Shown here: positions 44,101 through 44,934 of the stretch, piece after piece
Numbering within the stretch: position 1 is the stretch's first letter
How the letters are laid out: every line of letters begins with the position of its first letter
NCBI GenBank assembly: GCA_001803235.1
Contig: MHBL01000023.1
Coordinates: forward strand, 1 to 44,934
Reading direction: 5' to 3'
Origin: Lentisphaerae bacterium RIFOXYA12_64_32
Lineage (GTDB): Bacteria > Verrucomicrobiota > Lentisphaeria > Oligosphaerales > YB12-FULL-65-16
DNA length: 44,934 nt
Notes under the pieces: model-generated
The model's database searches: none
The model's input: only the letters and a program-made list of their open reading frames with translations
What the model was told of the DNA's origin: nothing
Program-made: the position numbers and the translations under genes

Positions 44101-44136
44101 GTCGGAAGTGCCGGGGAACTGATCCTGGTGAAGTGA
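41122..44136 (+). CDS. Secreted parallel beta-helix protein with C-terminal CBM9-like domain
   Basis: A 1004-aa exported protein. The signal peptide ends near residue 23 (ASFDAFGQ). WLNVQDLGASGSEFQ starts the beta-helix region, which runs to about residue 800 (ITITGNIIDMTC, NVLIHDNLIRNC, WQIHGNTITGC). After a proline-rich linker (LLPPPPKPTLQAPKLTDP) comes a CBM9-like carbohydrate-binding domain of about 190 residues (VTVDGAVDEWPWQDKSRAV, DDANFYLAIRIALP, GDGVEVSFQHAEG, EWTCEWKIPLAAAGLDP). This shows what the 37776 paralogue has lost. The ATG at 41122 is preceded by GAGGAGAAGAGG. It converges on the AraC-type gene with 17 bp between the stops. Confidence 0.9.
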   Translation: MTSTLPRLGIVSALVLASFDAFGQAPAPASAAPGGWLNVQDLGASGSEFQTTATTTAGSNQITVADVGDFKVGQGVMVSRCNIRYTSRDLWGPEEPYSHHQALGDAVEIRGYDGGVGSWIGYVLDIDGAEPLTFRWSDDLTRTWKGNKVPVTYDWQALSQGLEVKFGKRDWKPGNFVTFSARDQLVTTIERIEGRTLVLKDSANRAAADAVVRHCDSLALQAVIDRAIRDRKNVSIPAGRYRLAAGLNVRNASGIVIEGASGVETVLDITEGAGACFGLQRGTEVTIRNLRLVGHTGMAEAAGSFKTGTGNWYWPCALRPCNAVSISGTERVLVENVHASRMATECFFSAGPFRKGKEAPAEYTRSATFLRCSVTDCAANAFNNCDFAENTNILYCRIDGAGWHAYEGSGRFIRLIGNYVRNAGPFTVGDIPVSWTRSQLAHFEELGVGQAVVADNVFEGIGRCGGIAINHGPTQVVVANNLFVNFNGNAITASSDTVHWSFPPQNITITGNIIDMTCVGERVKWGVTGIAVSTSDTIVSNNQVYVRGGVDPKVTGIRVSEAAQNVLIHDNLIRNCGQGLYAQRLEGKVTQVVDSTHFTAQGVPYPWRYSGFYKGWRVVWLGDGKPKTPCLADVFDNDTLQFRLAQPCESMQAGDKFALCPPAANWQIHGNTITGCQSPVLLDSLGSETSVFRDNLISRGAAQGVKQAIRVAGQFKLSGNSISGFDEPGSSALLLTPDPVGRVARNLIQRNTFERCAAVVKEARDGLWKECLTDGNLFVNCQATPATGGTVITREQTEPVLLPPPPKPTLQAPKLTDPVTVDGAVDEWPWQDKSRAVALAQSPTGDPIPPQGYACAACDDANFYLAIRIALPRDAKAVGGEKWGVGDGVEVSFQHAEGQTASPIFLVWGDAAGRFESGPYGGATPAQVATLQKGVTYAAKPGVGEWTCEWKIPLAAAGLDPAAVKKLRLNLVVHVAAGDAWAAWTTTGAALYQVGSAGELILVK

Positions 44137-44153
44137 GCAAGGCGAGTCGGCCC

Positions 44154-44639
44154 CTACTCTTGCGCTCCGAGCGCAGGGCACCCCGCAGCGGATTCCCGTT
44201 CACGGACGCGGTATTGACGCGGTGACACGCCTTCGCGGCGGCGAAACAGGCGCGAGAAATACAGCGGGTCTTCTATCTGAAGCTGTTCCGCGATCGCTTT
44301 CACGGACAGTCCGGTCTCCCGCAGCAGACGCTGGGCCTCCTCGATCTTCAAGTCCAGGGCGTATTGGGACGGCGCTTTGCCGAACATGGCGTTCCATCTG
44401 CGCAGGAACGTCCGGTACGATATGCCCTTGTCCCGCCGAAACGCTTCCATTCTCAGATGCGTCCGGCAGTTCAGCCGGATCCATGACGCCGCCTCGCGCA
44501 CAATCCTCTCGTCCGGGTCGTCGGAGGACGGGGCCAGTGCGGCGATCTGGCATCCCATGATGAGCTGGTAAGCCGCGCCATCGATCCTGTCGCCGTTGCC
44601 CGGTTCGTGCGGGTGCTCCATCAGACGGGTAGTGGCCAA
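44154..44639 (-). CDS. AraC-family DNA-binding domain protein, short
   Basis: A 161-aa protein that is essentially only the AraC-type double helix-turn-helix (about residues 45-150): IRLNCRTHLRMEAFRRDKGISYRTFLRRW and then KIEEAQRLLRETGLSVKAIAEQLQIEDPLYFSRLFRRREGVSPRQYR. Typical relatives have about 280-300 residues with an N-terminal sugar-sensing domain, which is absent here. The start is uncertain (TTG at 44639 or ATG at 44621) and neither has a clear ribosome-binding site. The upstream frame is open for about 45 codons but runs into repeats. It is either a short regulator or a truncated gene. Confidence 0.8.
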   Translation of the reverse strand: MATTRLMEHPHEPGNGDRIDGAAYQLIMGCQIAALAPSSDDPDERIVREAASWIRLNCRTHLRMEAFRRDKGISYRTFLRRWNAMFGKAPSQYALDLKIEEAQRLLRETGLSVKAIAEQLQIEDPLYFSRLFRRREGVSPRQYRVRERESAAGCPALGAQE

Positions 44640-44738
44640 CCGGCTATGAAAGCACGATGAAAGCGTGGATTTCCAACGTAGCGCGCCAGACTCAGGGGAC
44701 TCTGTCCCCCGAACCCCCTGGAGTTTTGCGCATTGGGA

Positions 44739-44858
44739 CTCTCACGCAGGGGGGCAGGTCCTGCTTCTGCTCTGGATGTTGGCAGAGGGATGCAGGCGCA
44801 GGCGGCGTGCGGTGGGCGGGAAAGAGCAGAGGGCAGTTTCCTGCCCCCTGCGTGAGAG
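44739..44858. repeat. Inverted repeat, about 19-bp arms
   Basis: CTCTCACGCAGGGGGGCAGG (44739-44758) is matched in inverted form at 44840-44858, one G shorter. A small GGGGAC/GTCCCC hairpin lies at about 44696-44710. The 120-bp palindrome has no coding potential and lies upstream of the short AraC-type gene, near the window end. Confidence 0.75.
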
Positions 44859-44934
44859 GGCTGAAGCGGCGCTCGGGTCGCTCTCCAGCGTTGCCCTATC
44901 CTCCGCTCAGCCGCCGGTACTGTAGCCGGTGGGG

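Noticed and set aside
44665..44925. 86-aa open frame at the right end
   Set aside because: It reads through the 44739-44858 palindrome and shows no protein features.

Overview
The window is high-GC bacterial DNA with well-spaced, mostly monocistronic genes. Its gene content is typical of the PVC/Hydrogenedentota side of the bacterial tree (Lentisphaerota, Kiritimatiellota, Planctomycetota or Hydrogenedentota-like): three prepilin-type H-X9-DG proteins, DUF1080 and ThuA proteins, BNR/sialidase-type propellers, a DUF6785-type membrane protein, an MtaA/CmuA-type uroporphyrinogen-decarboxylase-like protein and secreted parallel beta-helix proteins. No rRNA, tRNA or ribosomal protein gene was found, so the taxonomic call is by gene content only.

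Layout. 96-4042 (minus): a two-component pair, a six-PAS soluble histidine kinase and a NarL-type response regulator with overlapping GTGA stop/start. 5051-7669 (plus): a three-gene module of carbamoyltransferase, DUF5989 small membrane protein and SxtJ-like membrane protein. 7745-9429 (minus): a DUF1080 protein and a prepilin-like protein. 9844-12097 (plus): a GT-C-type membrane protein and a ThuA-like protein. 12739-17954: housekeeping and envelope genes (holB and tmk overlapping on minus; an O-antigen-ligase-like protein and miaB on plus). 18078-20815 (plus): nitroreductase, an unrecognised 407-aa protein, and a four-helix-bundle/zinc-ribbon gene embedded in 9-bp repeats. 21097-30837 (minus): a carbohydrate locus headed by a FadR-type regulator, followed by a prepilin-like protein, a secreted LamG/glycoside-hydrolase-like protein, a GH32/43-like propeller, a sialidase-like propeller and a DUF6785 membrane protein. 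31207-37391: a frameshifted DUF4143 ATPase, a uroporphyrinogen-decarboxylase-like protein, a sialidase/LamG protein and a second, unrelated ATPase. 37776-44639: two paralogous secreted beta-helix proteins flanking a prepilin-like gene, then a short AraC-type regulator.

The genes suggest an organism that recognises and dismantles complex glycans (propellers, LamG, beta-helix and CBM9-like domains), takes up products through membrane proteins, and makes its own surface polysaccharide (GT-C, O-antigen ligase).

The most unusual feature is non-coding. At least a dozen intergenic regions carry short arrays of 7-, 8-, 9- or 13-bp units with a few variable positions. Each region has its own unit, and nearly all lie within about 150 bp upstream of a start codon. 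One array (TCGAGNGAN) surrounds the four-helix-bundle gene, and a diverged copy of that gene's 3' end lies just upstream of it. The window also holds a MITE-like element with 17-bp perfect terminal inverted repeats and a perfect 9-bp target duplication, nested in another palindromic repeat; a second MITE-like family in two opposite copies; several other large inverted repeats; and a pair of adjacent perfect DnaA boxes next to holB.
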